Part shown: positions 1 through 7,514 of the stretch, in pieces | Layout of the letters: the number at the start of each line of letters is the position of its first letter | How positions within the stretch are numbered: the first letter of the stretch is position 1 | The notes under the pieces: generated by a model | Databases searched by the model: none | What the model saw: the letters and a program-made list of their open reading frames with translations, nothing else | Told to the model about the DNA's origin: nothing | DNA from: Actinomycetes bacterium | Lineage (GTDB): Bacteria; Actinomycetota; Humimicrobiia; JAHJRV01 | NCBI GenBank assembly: GCA_030612085.1 | Contig: JAUWOM010000030.1 | Span: 1-11,039, forward strand | Length of the DNA stretch: 11,039 nucleotides | Direction of reading: 5' to 3' | Position numbers and translations under genes: made by a program

Positions 1-125
1 GCTAAAACCTCAGGTGTTGTAATGTCATTAACAGCTACAAAGTCGATTTCCTTATCATCTATTCCAGCTTTAAAAACACATCTTCCAATTCTTCCAAAAC
101 CGTTTATACCTACTCTTATTGCCAT
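1..125 (-). CDS. gap: Glyceraldehyde-3-phosphate dehydrogenase, N-terminal fragment (cut by window edge)
   Basis: The first 41 codons are present; the gene runs off the left edge. The translation begins MAIRVGINGFGRIGRCVFKA, followed by a segment ending VAVNDITTPEVLA. This is the classic GAPDH N-terminus: the Rossmann GxGxxGR dinucleotide-binding loop (residues 8-14), then the VAVND strand turn that contacts the NAD ribose. The enzyme oxidises glyceraldehyde 3-phosphate to 1,3-bisphosphoglycerate in cytoplasmic glycolysis. The ATG at 123-125 is preceded by AAGGAGA (plus-strand 133-139) at good spacing, so the start is firm. The gene lies downstream of whiA across a 199-bp gap holding a repeat. 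A gap gene just after whiA is also known from actinobacteria. The catalytic Cys region is outside the window, so completeness cannot be judged. Confidence 0.95.
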   Translation of the reverse strand, partial: MAIRVGINGFGRIGRCVFKAGIDDKEIDFVAVNDITTPEVL

Positions 126-223
126 TTTATTTTCTCCTTTCTTTTAAAAATGTTTATTTAAAATTTAAATATTAATATTAAGGAAAATCTTATCATTTTA
201 CCAGATTCTTTAATATATTTGAT

Positions 224-286
224 GGGATTGCTTCGTCGCTTCGCTCCTCGCAATGACAACCGGAATTTAGCTCCTCGCAATGACAA
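224..286. repeat. Family 1 intergenic repeat, copy 1, with reiterated end
   Basis: Lies between whiA and gap. It starts GGGATTGC and ends GCAATGACAA. Positions 226-260 are identical over 35 bp to 2636-2670, in another gap. The end motif CTCCTCGCAATGACAA occurs at 244-259 and again at 271-286, a 27-bp period. There is no open frame and no transposase. It looks like a small non-autonomous dispersed element. Similar-looking intergenic repeats occur in many unrelated bacteria, from memory and not checked. Confidence 0.8.
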
Positions 287-324
287 ATAAATGACAAATG
301 TTTTTTATGGACTTTCTATTATTT

Positions 325-1263
325 TTATAGGCTTTTTGCTATCTTTTGTATCCTTCTTAGTCTATTATTAACTGCAGATTTTGAAATTATTTTCGAACTC
401 AGTTTCCCCAACTCTGATAAAGATGCTTGAGGATACTCAAGTCTAATATAAGCCATCTCTCTGAGTGCTCTTGAAAGCAAATCAATCCCCATATAATTTT
501 CGATTTTTTCAATATTATTAATCTGTTTATGTGATGCTTCAATCGTTTTTTTAAGATTTGCTGCTTCAAAATTAACAATTCTTTTTATATAACTTTTTGT
601 CTCTTTTAATATTTTAATGTTCTCTAAATCTAAAACTGTTCTATATGCTCCAACTAATTTTAGGAAATTTAAAATTTCTTCACTTCTTTTTAGATAAACA
701 ACAAAGAAATCTCTTCTTCTATACATCTTAGGACTGATACTAAATTTATTAAAGATTTTTATAATTTCCTTTGCATCATTTTCATTTTTGAATATAATCT
801 CTAAATGGTATCCGCTTTGGGGTTTTGATATATAACCTCTACTATAAAAACAGCTTCTTAGAAAAGAAATCTGACAACATTTTTTCCTGATAAAATCTGA
901 AGATATTTTATCTCTTACCTCAAAGTTATCATCTAAATATTTTAACATATTTAGAAGCTTAGCTGTTTTTTTCAGAAAAGGTATCTCTATAAAATATCTC
1001 TTTCTTTTGTTCTTGTAACTTTTAAATTTTGTGTAAGTATTTATTTCTTCTTTAAATAGCTTTTTAATTAAAGTGATTATTTTCCGAGCAACTGAAGCAT
1101 TTTCTGTTCTTATCTTTACACCAAAATTCTGTTTTTCTTTTTTTATAAGCCCGGACATTCTTATCGCAACATATAGTTCTGCTTTTTGACAGCAAATCTT
1201 TTTTGGTATTTCCCGAGCTAATTCATCCTTTACGCAAGATGAGAAACTTTTAATTTTCCCCAT
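325..1263 (-). CDS. whiA: WhiA-family DNA-binding regulator
   Basis: A 312-residue protein of the WhiA (DUF199) family, whose usual length is 310-330. The family joins an N-terminal LAGLIDADG homing-endonuclease-like fold that has lost nuclease activity to a C-terminal helix-turn-helix. Visible hallmarks are the CCQKAEL stretch near residues 24-30, FLRSCFYSRGYI in the middle, and the conserved C-terminal half: VNFEAANLKKTIEAS, LREMAYIRLEYPQASLSELG and the HTH helix SKSAVNNRLRRIQKIA (about 264-310). In Streptomyces WhiA activates sporulation-septation genes. In Bacillus it affects division and chromosome segregation. The role here is unknown, and sporulation should not be assumed. The start codon overlaps the last base of rapZ (TAATG), suggesting translational coupling; only a weak AGGGA lies upstream. 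No clear rho-independent terminator follows. Confidence 0.95.
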   Translation of the reverse strand: MGKIKSFSSCVKDELAREIPKKICCQKAELYVAIRMSGLIKKEKQNFGVKIRTENASVARKIITLIKKLFKEEINTYTKFKSYKNKRKRYFIEIPFLKKTAKLLNMLKYLDDNFEVRDKISSDFIRKKCCQISFLRSCFYSRGYISKPQSGYHLEIIFKNENDAKEIIKIFNKFSISPKMYRRRDFFVVYLKRSEEILNFLKLVGAYRTVLDLENIKILKETKSYIKRIVNFEAANLKKTIEASHKQINNIEKIENYMGIDLLSRALREMAYIRLEYPQASLSELGKLSSKIISKSAVNNRLRRIQKIAKSL

Positions 1264-2132
1264 TATTTTAAATCCCTATGATCAATTATAATTTCATAAC
1301 CTCGCTCTTTTAAAAAATTAAAAATTTCTTTAGCAATCACTACAGATCTGTGTCTTCCTCCCGTACAACCTATCGCAATTTTTAAATAATTCTTTCCCTC
1401 TAAAATATAATTAGGAATTGTATAAGATAATAACTTACTAAAAATTTTTAAAAATTTCTCTGTCTCTTTTTTACTCATAACAAAATCATAAACTTCTTTA
1501 TCTAACCCACTTTTTAATTTCAATGATTCTACATAATTAGGATTAGGTAAAAAACGAACATCCATCACTAAGTCAGCGTCCCATGGAATCCCTAAACTAT
1601 ATCCAAAAGATACTACCTGTATCTGCATTCTTTCTCTTTCAAGACCTGATATAATAGTATTATTTATCCTATTTTTAAGCTCCATCGGAGTGAGATGAGA
1701 TGTATCAATTACAATATTAGCTGTCTCTCTTAAAAATTTCATTCTTTCCTTTTCAATACGAATTCCCTTTAATACATTAGCATTTTTTACTAATGGGTGA
1801 GTTCTTCTTGTTTCTTTAAATCTCTTAACTAAAGTCTCATCACCTGCCCATAAGAAAAGAATCTGATAATCTATATTTTTTTTATTTAAGTCTTTTAATA
1901 CATTAGGTAGTTGATCAAAAAAATCCCTACTACGGACATCTATAACAAGTGCTAATTTATCAATTTTACTTCCTGGAAGTGAGCATATATTTATCAAATC
2001 TAAAATTAAGGATGATGGCAAATTATCTATACAAAAATAGCCCGCATCTTCAAAGCATCTCATAGCTAAGGTTCTACCTGCGCCAGAGAGCCCTGTTATT
2101 ATTATTGTTTTTAAAGCTTCACTTTTTTCCAT
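1263..2132 (-). CDS. rapZ: RapZ/YvcJ family nucleotide-binding protein
   Basis: A 289-residue full-length RapZ (YvcJ, P-loop ATP/GTPase) protein. Seen in order: a P-loop GLSGAGRT at 14-21 followed by FEDAGYFCIDNLP; a LALVIDVRSRDFF Walker B-like strand; SFGYSLGIPWDADLVMDVRFLPNP; and the conserved C-terminal block GCTGGRHRS (255-263). In E. coli RapZ is an RNase E adaptor that controls the small RNA GlmZ and senses glucosamine-6-phosphate. In Bacillus YvcJ hydrolyses nucleotides and affects competence. The exact role here is not predictable. The P-loop lysine is arginine, a variant I also recall from actinobacterial homologues. AGGA lies 8 nt before the ATG. The gene sits 17 nt after the membrane-protein gene and overlaps whiA by one base; yvcK, the usual intervening gene, is missing. 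Confidence 0.94.
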   Translation of the reverse strand: MEKSEALKTIIITGLSGAGRTLAMRCFEDAGYFCIDNLPSSLILDLINICSLPGSKIDKLALVIDVRSRDFFDQLPNVLKDLNKKNIDYQILFLWAGDETLVKRFKETRRTHPLVKNANVLKGIRIEKERMKFLRETANIVIDTSHLTPMELKNRINNTIISGLERERMQIQVVSFGYSLGIPWDADLVMDVRFLPNPNYVESLKLKSGLDKEVYDFVMSKKETEKFLKIFSKLLSYTIPNYILEGKNYLKIAIGCTGGRHRSVVIAKEIFNFLKERGYEIIIDHRDLK

Positions 2133-2149
2133 AATTATTTCCTGTAATA

Positions 2150-2521
2150 TTATTTCTTTTTGTCTATCAATAATTTATATAAAACAGAATTTACAATGCT
2201 TATTGCCAGTGATCCAAGAAAATATCCCCAGAAGCCAGATACAGAAAATCCTTTAACAAAGTGATCCACAATCCAGAGCATTGCAGCGTTTATTATTAAA
2301 GAAAAAAGACCTAACGTTAAAATGTTTATAGGAAGTGTTAAAACTTTAACTATAGGTCTGATTATCAAATTTACTAATGCTAAAATAATTGCTGTGAAGA
2401 ATGCAGATAATAGCTTATCACTACCTTCACCCTCAAGATGGATCATATTAACAGGAAATAAATAAGTAACTATAATAATTGCGAGAGTTAAAGTTATTAT
2501 CCTGATTAACATATTTTTCAT
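2150..2521 (-). CDS. YvlD-type four-helix membrane protein (phage holin family superfamily IV, PF04020)
   Basis: A 123-residue integral membrane protein with four hydrophobic segments at about 5-24, 38-60, 63-86 and 96-118. A short polar loop follows helix 1 and the tail is LLIDKKK. The segment LVNLIIRPIVKVLTLPINILTLG carries the N-x-x-x-RP-x-x-x-x-LTLP-x-N pattern typical of PF04020 proteins such as Bacillus YvlD. The holin name comes from the domain name only: no lysin or phage gene is nearby and function is unknown. In B. subtilis yvlD is, as I recall, also near uvrBA, so the context is old. The gene has the best Shine-Dalgarno in the window, AGGAGG 7 nt before ATG, made partly from a repeat end. 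It is 17 nt upstream of rapZ and likely cotranscribed with it. Confidence 0.88.
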   Translation of the reverse strand: MKNMLIRIITLTLAIIIVTYLFPVNMIHLEGEGSDKLLSAFFTAIILALVNLIIRPIVKVLTLPINILTLGLFSLIINAAMLWIVDHFVKGFSVSGFWGYFLGSLAISIVNSVLYKLLIDKKK

Positions 2522-2527
2522 AAGTTA

Positions 2528-2535
2528 TCCTCCTC
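2528..2535 (-). promoter_or_regulatory. Shine-Dalgarno of the YvlD-type gene, embedded in a repeat end
   Basis: The minus strand reads GAGGAGG followed by ATAACTT and ATG, a near-perfect anti-16S match at 7-nt spacing. The conserved family 1 end (CTCCTCGCAATGACAA on plus, 2530-2545) overlaps it, so most of the ribosome site is repeat sequence. Confidence 0.75.
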
Positions 2536-2706
2536 GCAATGACAAATTCAATATTACTCACAAGTTTTGGTCGTCATTGCGAACCATCGAAGATGGTGTG
2601 GCAATCTCTATTATTGACAATAATTTATGTACTGAGATTGCTTCGTCGCTTCGCTCCTCGCAATGACAACTGCAATATAACTCCTCGCAATGACAAATTC
2701 AATATT
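2530..2706. repeat. Family 1 repeat cluster, copy 2 (inverted pair between direct repeats)
   Basis: This fills most of the gap between uvrC and the membrane-protein gene. An exact 26-bp direct repeat at 2530-2555 and 2681-2706 brackets two family 1 units in opposite orientation, 2571-2608 and 2634-2669. Outer arms GTCATTGCGA (2573-2582) and TCGCAATGAC (2658-2667) pair, as do GCAATCTC (2601-2608) and GAGATTGC (2634-2641). The left unit has its own hairpin, ACCATC-GAA-GATGGT (2583-2597). The right unit shares 35 identical bases with copy 1. The CTCCTCGCAATGACAA end is repeated at 2654 and 2681, period 27. Transcribed, the whole block could fold into a long cruciform-like structure. Confidence 0.85.
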
Positions 2707-2780
2707 TTTTCAAATAATAAGTATATCATATTGCTCTAAATTAGATGAGAAATAAGATATAAAAGAAAAAATAAATAAGA

Positions 2781-4688
2781 TTAGAAGCGGTGAAAATGTC
2801 TATATATTCTTTGAGCGACCTTAGAAGGTATTCCTTTAATATCATATAGTTCTTGAAGTGTTGCTTTTGCAACATATTCTGCTGAACTAAAATGTTTAAT
2901 CAATTTTGCTTTTCTTTTTGGACCAACTCCATAAATTCTATCAAGAATTGATGTTACCATATCTTTATTTCTAAGATTTCTGTGATAAGAAATGGCAAAG
3001 CGATGAGCTTCATCTCTAATATTTTTTAAAAGTAAGAGCGCTGATGAATTCTCTTGAAGTATAAGAGGATATTTCTTGTTTAATAAATGTATTTTATCAG
3101 GTTTTTTAGATAGTCCAATAACAAAGATATTCTCTAAACCTAATTCTTTTAAAACTCTTTTTGCGATTCGCAGTTGACCCTTTCCACCATCTATTATCAC
3201 AAGATCAGGGATCAAATCAAATGCATTAAATTCCTTATATTCCTTTTTATAAACTTTATCATCTTTTTTATATTTATGGGTTTTTTCATCTATCTTATAT
3301 GGATATGCCAACTTTTTAAATCTTCTCTCAATTACTTCACTTATCATATTAAGATCGTCTTTAACAGATATATTTTTTATTTTAAATCTCCTATATTGTG
3401 ATTTCTTACAAATACCATTTAAAAATACAACCATTGAACCAACAGAATGAGAGCCTGATAATGTGGATATATCATAACATTCAATCCGATAAGGAATTGA
3501 ACTAAGATTTAATCTATTTTTTAATGAAACAAGTGCATCTTTCTCCCTCATCTTTTTTAGCTTTTCCTTGTTCAGAAATTGCTTAATTTCAATTTCAGCA
3601 TTTTTTTCTGCTAATTCTACTAATCTTCTTTTCCCCCCTCTTCGAGGAATCTTTATGTTAATATATGCTTCCTTTTTCATGCTCAACCAATTTTTTATGA
3701 GCTCCGTTTCATAAATATTTGTTGATAAAATAATCTCCTTAGGATATCTAAAAGCTGAATTATAATACTGTTTGATAAAGACAGTGAGGAGCTCGCTTTT
3801 ATCAAACTCTGATGTCTTTTCTAAAATAAAGCAATCTTTACCTAATAAAAATCCCCCTCTTATTGTAAAAAGTTCAACACATGCTATGTCTTCGTTTAAT
3901 ACAATAGCTAATACATCAATATCCAGTCTTTGTATTGTTGCAACTTTTTGTTTCTGGGTAATTTCATTTATTGCAATAAATTGATCTCTATATCTTGCAG
4001 CATCCTCAAATCTTTTTTCACTTGACGCTAACTTCATAGATTTCTCCAAACCTTGCTTGATTTCTTTTCTTCTTCCATTAAGAAATTGAATGATTATATT
4101 TATTATTTCTTTATATTCTGTTTTTTTTACTTTCCCAGTACATGGAGCTAAGCATCTATTTATATGATAATTCAGACATGGTGAACCAGTCTTTTTTCCT
4201 GGCTTTGATCCTTTACAACCTCTAATTTTAAATTTCTTATGAATCATATCTAAGATTTTTCTGACATTTTGAGGCTTTGTATAGGGACCAAAATAGATAT
4301 AGTTTGGATTGGATGTTTTTCGTGTAAAAAATACCCGAGGATAATCTTCTGAAATAGATATAGCAATATAGGGATATCTCTTATCATCTTTTAAATTCAC
4401 ATTATATTTTGGTCTGTGTTCCTTTATTAGTGTGCTTTCAAGTATTAGTGCTTCAACTTCATTATCAGTCACGATAAAATCTAATTTGTCTGCATGAGAT
4501 AGCATTTCAGTTATCTTTTTAGGTAGTTTTTGAGACTTTTGAAAATAGCTTTTAATTCTTTTTTTTAAGGATTTGGCTTTTCCAATATATAAGACTTCCT
4601 CTAAAGAATTATAGAATATGTAAACACCTGGTTTATCAGGTAAATAGTCAAGACATTCAGCTATCTTTATTGGAGCTTTTCTAAACAT
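2781..4688 (-). CDS. uvrC: Excinuclease ABC subunit C
   Basis: A 635-residue UvrC, the dual-incision nuclease that cuts 3' and then 5' of a lesion marked by UvrB. An N-terminal GIY-YIG domain (GVYIF at 21-25, YIGKAKSLKKRI at 34-45) makes the 3' cut. Cysteines 158, 171, 179 and 183 (spacing 12, 7, 3) match the cluster reported to bind [4Fe-4S] in E. coli UvrC. A UVR domain for UvrB contact lies at about 213-243. The RNase H-like 5' nuclease shows CYDIS (Asp406), IDGGKGQL (Asp500) and DEAHRF (His562). Tandem helix-hairpin-helix motifs fill 583-632 (YGVGPKRK, IKGIPSKVA). Residues about 458-494 are roughly 24 longer than usual and rich in Lys/Tyr. The start overlaps the uvrA stop by 8 bases, so translation is probably coupled. 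Confidence 0.97.
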   Translation of the reverse strand: MFRKAPIKIAECLDYLPDKPGVYIFYNSLEEVLYIGKAKSLKKRIKSYFQKSQKLPKKITEMLSHADKLDFIVTDNEVEALILESTLIKEHRPKYNVNLKDDKRYPYIAISISEDYPRVFFTRKTSNPNYIYFGPYTKPQNVRKILDMIHKKFKIRGCKGSKPGKKTGSPCLNYHINRCLAPCTGKVKKTEYKEIINIIIQFLNGRRKEIKQGLEKSMKLASSEKRFEDAARYRDQFIAINEITQKQKVATIQRLDIDVLAIVLNEDIACVELFTIRGGFLLGKDCFILEKTSEFDKSELLTVFIKQYYNSAFRYPKEIILSTNIYETELIKNWLSMKKEAYINIKIPRRGGKRRLVELAEKNAEIEIKQFLNKEKLKKMREKDALVSLKNRLNLSSIPYRIECYDISTLSGSHSVGSMVVFLNGICKKSQYRRFKIKNISVKDDLNMISEVIERRFKKLAYPYKIDEKTHKYKKDDKVYKKEYKEFNAFDLIPDLVIIDGGKGQLRIAKRVLKELGLENIFVIGLSKKPDKIHLLNKKYPLILQENSSALLLLKNIRDEAHRFAISYHRNLRNKDMVTSILDRIYGVGPKRKAKLIKHFSSAEYVAKATLQELYDIKGIPSKVAQRIYRHFHRF

Positions 4689-7506
4689 CTAATAAATCCT
4701 TTAAATACATACCTGTATAAGATTTTGGATTTTTTGCAACTTCTTCTGGTGTACCTTCAGCTACTATCCATCCCCCTTCATCACCACCTTCTGGTCCAAG
4801 ATCAATTATATAATCAGCTGTTTTTATTACATCTAAATTATGTTCAATAACAATTACTGTATTTCCCTTATCAACTAATCTGTTTAATACTTTGAGTAGT
4901 TTCTTTATATCATCAAAATGAAGTCCTGTTGTTGGTTCATCCAATATATAAATAGTTCTACCTGTAGCAATTTTTGATAGTTCCTTGGAAATTTTTACTC
5001 TTTGAGCTTCTCCTCCTGAGAGTGTGGTAGCAGATTGACCCAATTTTATATATCCCAGACCAACATCATCAAGTAACTTTAATTTTCTTTTTATTCTTGG
5101 AATGTTTTTAAAAAACTCTAATGCTTTTTTAACACTCATATCTAAAACTTTTGAAATATTTTTTCCTTTAAAAGTTACATCTAAAGTTTCATTATTGTAC
5201 CTTTTTCCCTTACACACATCACAGGTTACATATATATCAGGCAGAAAATGCATCTCTATTTTAATATTTCCATCACCCCTGCATGCCTCACATCTTCCAC
5301 CCTTTACATTAAAACTGAATCTACCTTTTTTATAACCTCTAATTTTTGCTTCTTGAGTCTCCGCAAAGACCTCTCTAATAGAAGTAAATACTCCTGTATA
5401 TGTTGAAGGATTTGATCTTGGAGTTCTTCCAATTGGTGATTGGTTAATCTCAATTACCTTGTCAATATTTTCTATACCTCTAATGTCTTTGTGCTTACCA
5501 GGTTTAAACTTTGACCTACTATGTAATCTATTCATTAGTGCCCTATATAAAATTTCATCAACTAATGTGCTTTTTCCTGAACCCGAAACTCCAGTTACAC
5601 AAATAAATTTACCAAGTTTAAAAGAAACCTCTATTTCTTTTAAATTATGTTCTTTTGCACCTAATATAACCAAATCTCCCTTATATTCAATTCTTCTCTT
5701 ATCTGGAACATTGATCTTTTTCTTACCACTTAAATACTGTCCAGTTATAGAGGTAGGTTCATTTTTAATATCTTCTATAGTTCCAAGTACAACAACATCC
5801 CCACCACGCTCTCCAGCTCCAGGACCTAAATCAACTATAAAATCTGCCTGGTTAATGGTTTCTCTATCATGTTCTATCACAATTAAAGTATTTCCTAAGT
5901 CTCTTAATCTTTTTAATGTTTCAAGAAGTCTCTTATTATCCCTGTTGTGAAGACCTATACTTGGTTCATCAAGAATATATAAAACCCCAATTAAACTTGT
6001 TCCAATTTGGGTAGCTAACCTTATTCTCTGAGCTTCCCCGCCAGAAAGAGTTCTTGTTTCTCTGTCAAGCGTTAGGTAGTTCAAACCCACATTTTCCATA
6101 AAGGCTAATCTTTCTTTTATTTCTTTTAATATTCTTCTTGCTATTATCTTTTCTTTATTTGCTAATTTAAGATTCTCAATAAAAGATTTGCATTTGGAAA
6201 CACACATTTGGGTTAGCTCATAAACATTTTTTCCACCAACTGTTACTGCTAAACTTTCAGGTCTAAGTCTTGCTCCATTACATTTAGGACATGAGCTTAT
6301 GCTTATATATTCTTCAATTTTTTCCCTACTATATTCAGACTTTGTCTCTCTGTATCTTCTTTCTAAATTATTAATTACACCTTCTACAGAAGTAGGCCAT
6401 CTGACTACTGTCCCATCATATCTTTCATACTCAACAAGTACTCTTTCTCCTGTTTTACCGTACAAAATCATATTTTGTATATTCTTATCTAAATCATTAA
6501 ATGGTGTTGAAAGATCAAAATCATACTTTTTTGAAAGAGCTTTTATGTACATAGGGTAAAATACTGATGAACTATCTCTCCATAATTTAATAGCTCCCTG
6601 TGATAAACTTAGATTTTTATCAGGTACTACCAAATCTGGATCTATTTCTTGTTTAAAACCTAATCCACCACAATACAAACAGGCACCAATAGGACTATTA
6701 AATGAGAACATTCTTGGAGAAAGTTCCTCAAAGCTTATACCACAATCAAGACAAGCAAATTTTTGAGAAAATACAAGATTCTCTCCACCATTAATTTGAA
6801 TATAAACTATCCCGTCTGATTCCCTTAATGCTGTTTCAATAGAATCAGCAACTCTTTTTCTTATATTAGATTTAGAGACAAGTCTGTCTATTACTATCTC
6901 AATATCATGTTTTTTATATTTTTCTAAAATAATTTCTTCCTCTAAGCTTCTTATCTCTCCATCCACTCTAACCCTCACATAACCCTTCCTTCTTATCTGA
7001 TCAAAGAGATTTTTATATTCACCTTTTCGACCTCTGACTACTGGAGATAAAATCATATATTTTGTACCTTTAGAAAGTTTTAAAACCTTATCTATTATCT
7101 GTTGTGGTGATTGCTGTGATATTTCTTTCCCACATATATGACAATGAGGCTTTCCGATTCGAGCATAAAGAAGTCGAATATAATCATATATTTCAGTTAT
7201 AGTTCCTACGGTTGAACGAGGATTTTTAGTAGCACCTTTCTGGTCAATTGAGATAGCAGGAGAAAGACCTTCAATATAATCAACATCAGGTTTTTCCATC
7301 TGTTCAAGGAATTGTCTTGCATAAGCAGAAAGAGATTCAACATATCTTCTCTGACCCTCTGCATAAATTGTGTCAAATGCAAGACTGGATTTACCAGAAC
7401 CACTGATACCAGTTATTACAATCATCTTATCTCTTGGAAGATCTAAATTTATATTTTTTAAATTGTGCTCTCTTGCACCTCTAATAATTAGCTTTTTCTT
7501 TTCCAT
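4681..7506 (-). CDS. uvrA: Excinuclease ABC subunit A
   Basis: A 941-residue UvrA, the damage-sensing ABC ATPase that forms UvrA2B and loads UvrB. From the chosen start: Walker A GISGSGKS (33-40); a CHIC pair at 122-125; first zinc module C252, C255, C276, C279; signature LSGGEAQR (487-494); Walker B ILDEPS (511-516); second Walker A GVSGSGKS (639-646); second zinc module C739, C742, C762, C765; second LSGGEAQR (829-836); and ILDEPTT (854-860). All catalytic elements are intact. The frame stays open to 7566, but the extra 20 residues come from a dispersed hairpin repeat. The ATG at 7506 gives the family length (E. coli 940) and the usual start, MEKKKLIIRGAREHNLKNI. No strong Shine-Dalgarno is visible before it. 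Confidence 0.97.
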   Translation of the reverse strand: MEKKKLIIRGAREHNLKNINLDLPRDKMIVITGISGSGKSSLAFDTIYAEGQRRYVESLSAYARQFLEQMEKPDVDYIEGLSPAISIDQKGATKNPRSTVGTITEIYDYIRLLYARIGKPHCHICGKEISQQSPQQIIDKVLKLSKGTKYMILSPVVRGRKGEYKNLFDQIRRKGYVRVRVDGEIRSLEEEIILEKYKKHDIEIVIDRLVSKSNIRKRVADSIETALRESDGIVYIQINGGENLVFSQKFACLDCGISFEELSPRMFSFNSPIGACLYCGGLGFKQEIDPDLVVPDKNLSLSQGAIKLWRDSSSVFYPMYIKALSKKYDFDLSTPFNDLDKNIQNMILYGKTGERVLVEYERYDGTVVRWPTSVEGVINNLERRYRETKSEYSREKIEEYISISSCPKCNGARLRPESLAVTVGGKNVYELTQMCVSKCKSFIENLKLANKEKIIARRILKEIKERLAFMENVGLNYLTLDRETRTLSGGEAQRIRLATQIGTSLIGVLYILDEPSIGLHNRDNKRLLETLKRLRDLGNTLIVIEHDRETINQADFIVDLGPGAGERGGDVVVLGTIEDIKNEPTSITGQYLSGKKKINVPDKRRIEYKGDLVILGAKEHNLKEIEVSFKLGKFICVTGVSGSGKSTLVDEILYRALMNRLHSRSKFKPGKHKDIRGIENIDKVIEINQSPIGRTPRSNPSTYTGVFTSIREVFAETQEAKIRGYKKGRFSFNVKGGRCEACRGDGNIKIEMHFLPDIYVTCDVCKGKRYNNETLDVTFKGKNISKVLDMSVKKALEFFKNIPRIKRKLKLLDDVGLGYIKLGQSATTLSGGEAQRVKISKELSKIATGRTIYILDEPTTGLHFDDIKKLLKVLNRLVDKGNTVIVIEHNLDVIKTADYIIDLGPEGGDEGGWIVAEGTPEEVAKNPKSYTGMYLKDLLDV

Positions 7507-7514
7507 TTTTTTTA

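Noticed and set aside
126..223. Promoter of gap
   Set aside because: TAAAAT-like -10 candidates exist in this AT-rich stretch, but none has a convincing -35 at 16-18 bp, so I do not call one.
2150..2521. Prophage holin
   Set aside because: The PF04020 name suggests phage, but no endolysin, portal or integrase is nearby and this family is a common chromosomal membrane protein.
224..2706. CRISPR array suggested by CTCCTCGCAATGACAA repeats at 27-bp spacing
   Set aside because: At most two regularly spaced units occur per locus, the filler is only about 11 bp, and there are no cas genes. These are dispersed element ends.
2539..2739. A 66-codon plus-strand open frame between uvrC and the membrane-protein gene
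   Set aside because: It is built almost wholly of family 1 repeat units and has no ribosome site or recognisable domain. It is a repeat translated by chance.
5459..5950. A 163-codon plus-strand open frame opposite uvrA
   Set aside because: It is a shadow of the strongly conserved uvrA coding strand, with low-complexity Leu/Ser/Pro content and no domain.
7206..7403. A 65-codon minus-strand frame inside uvrA
   Set aside because: It lies in another frame of a conserved uvrA region; no independent start signal or homology is visible.
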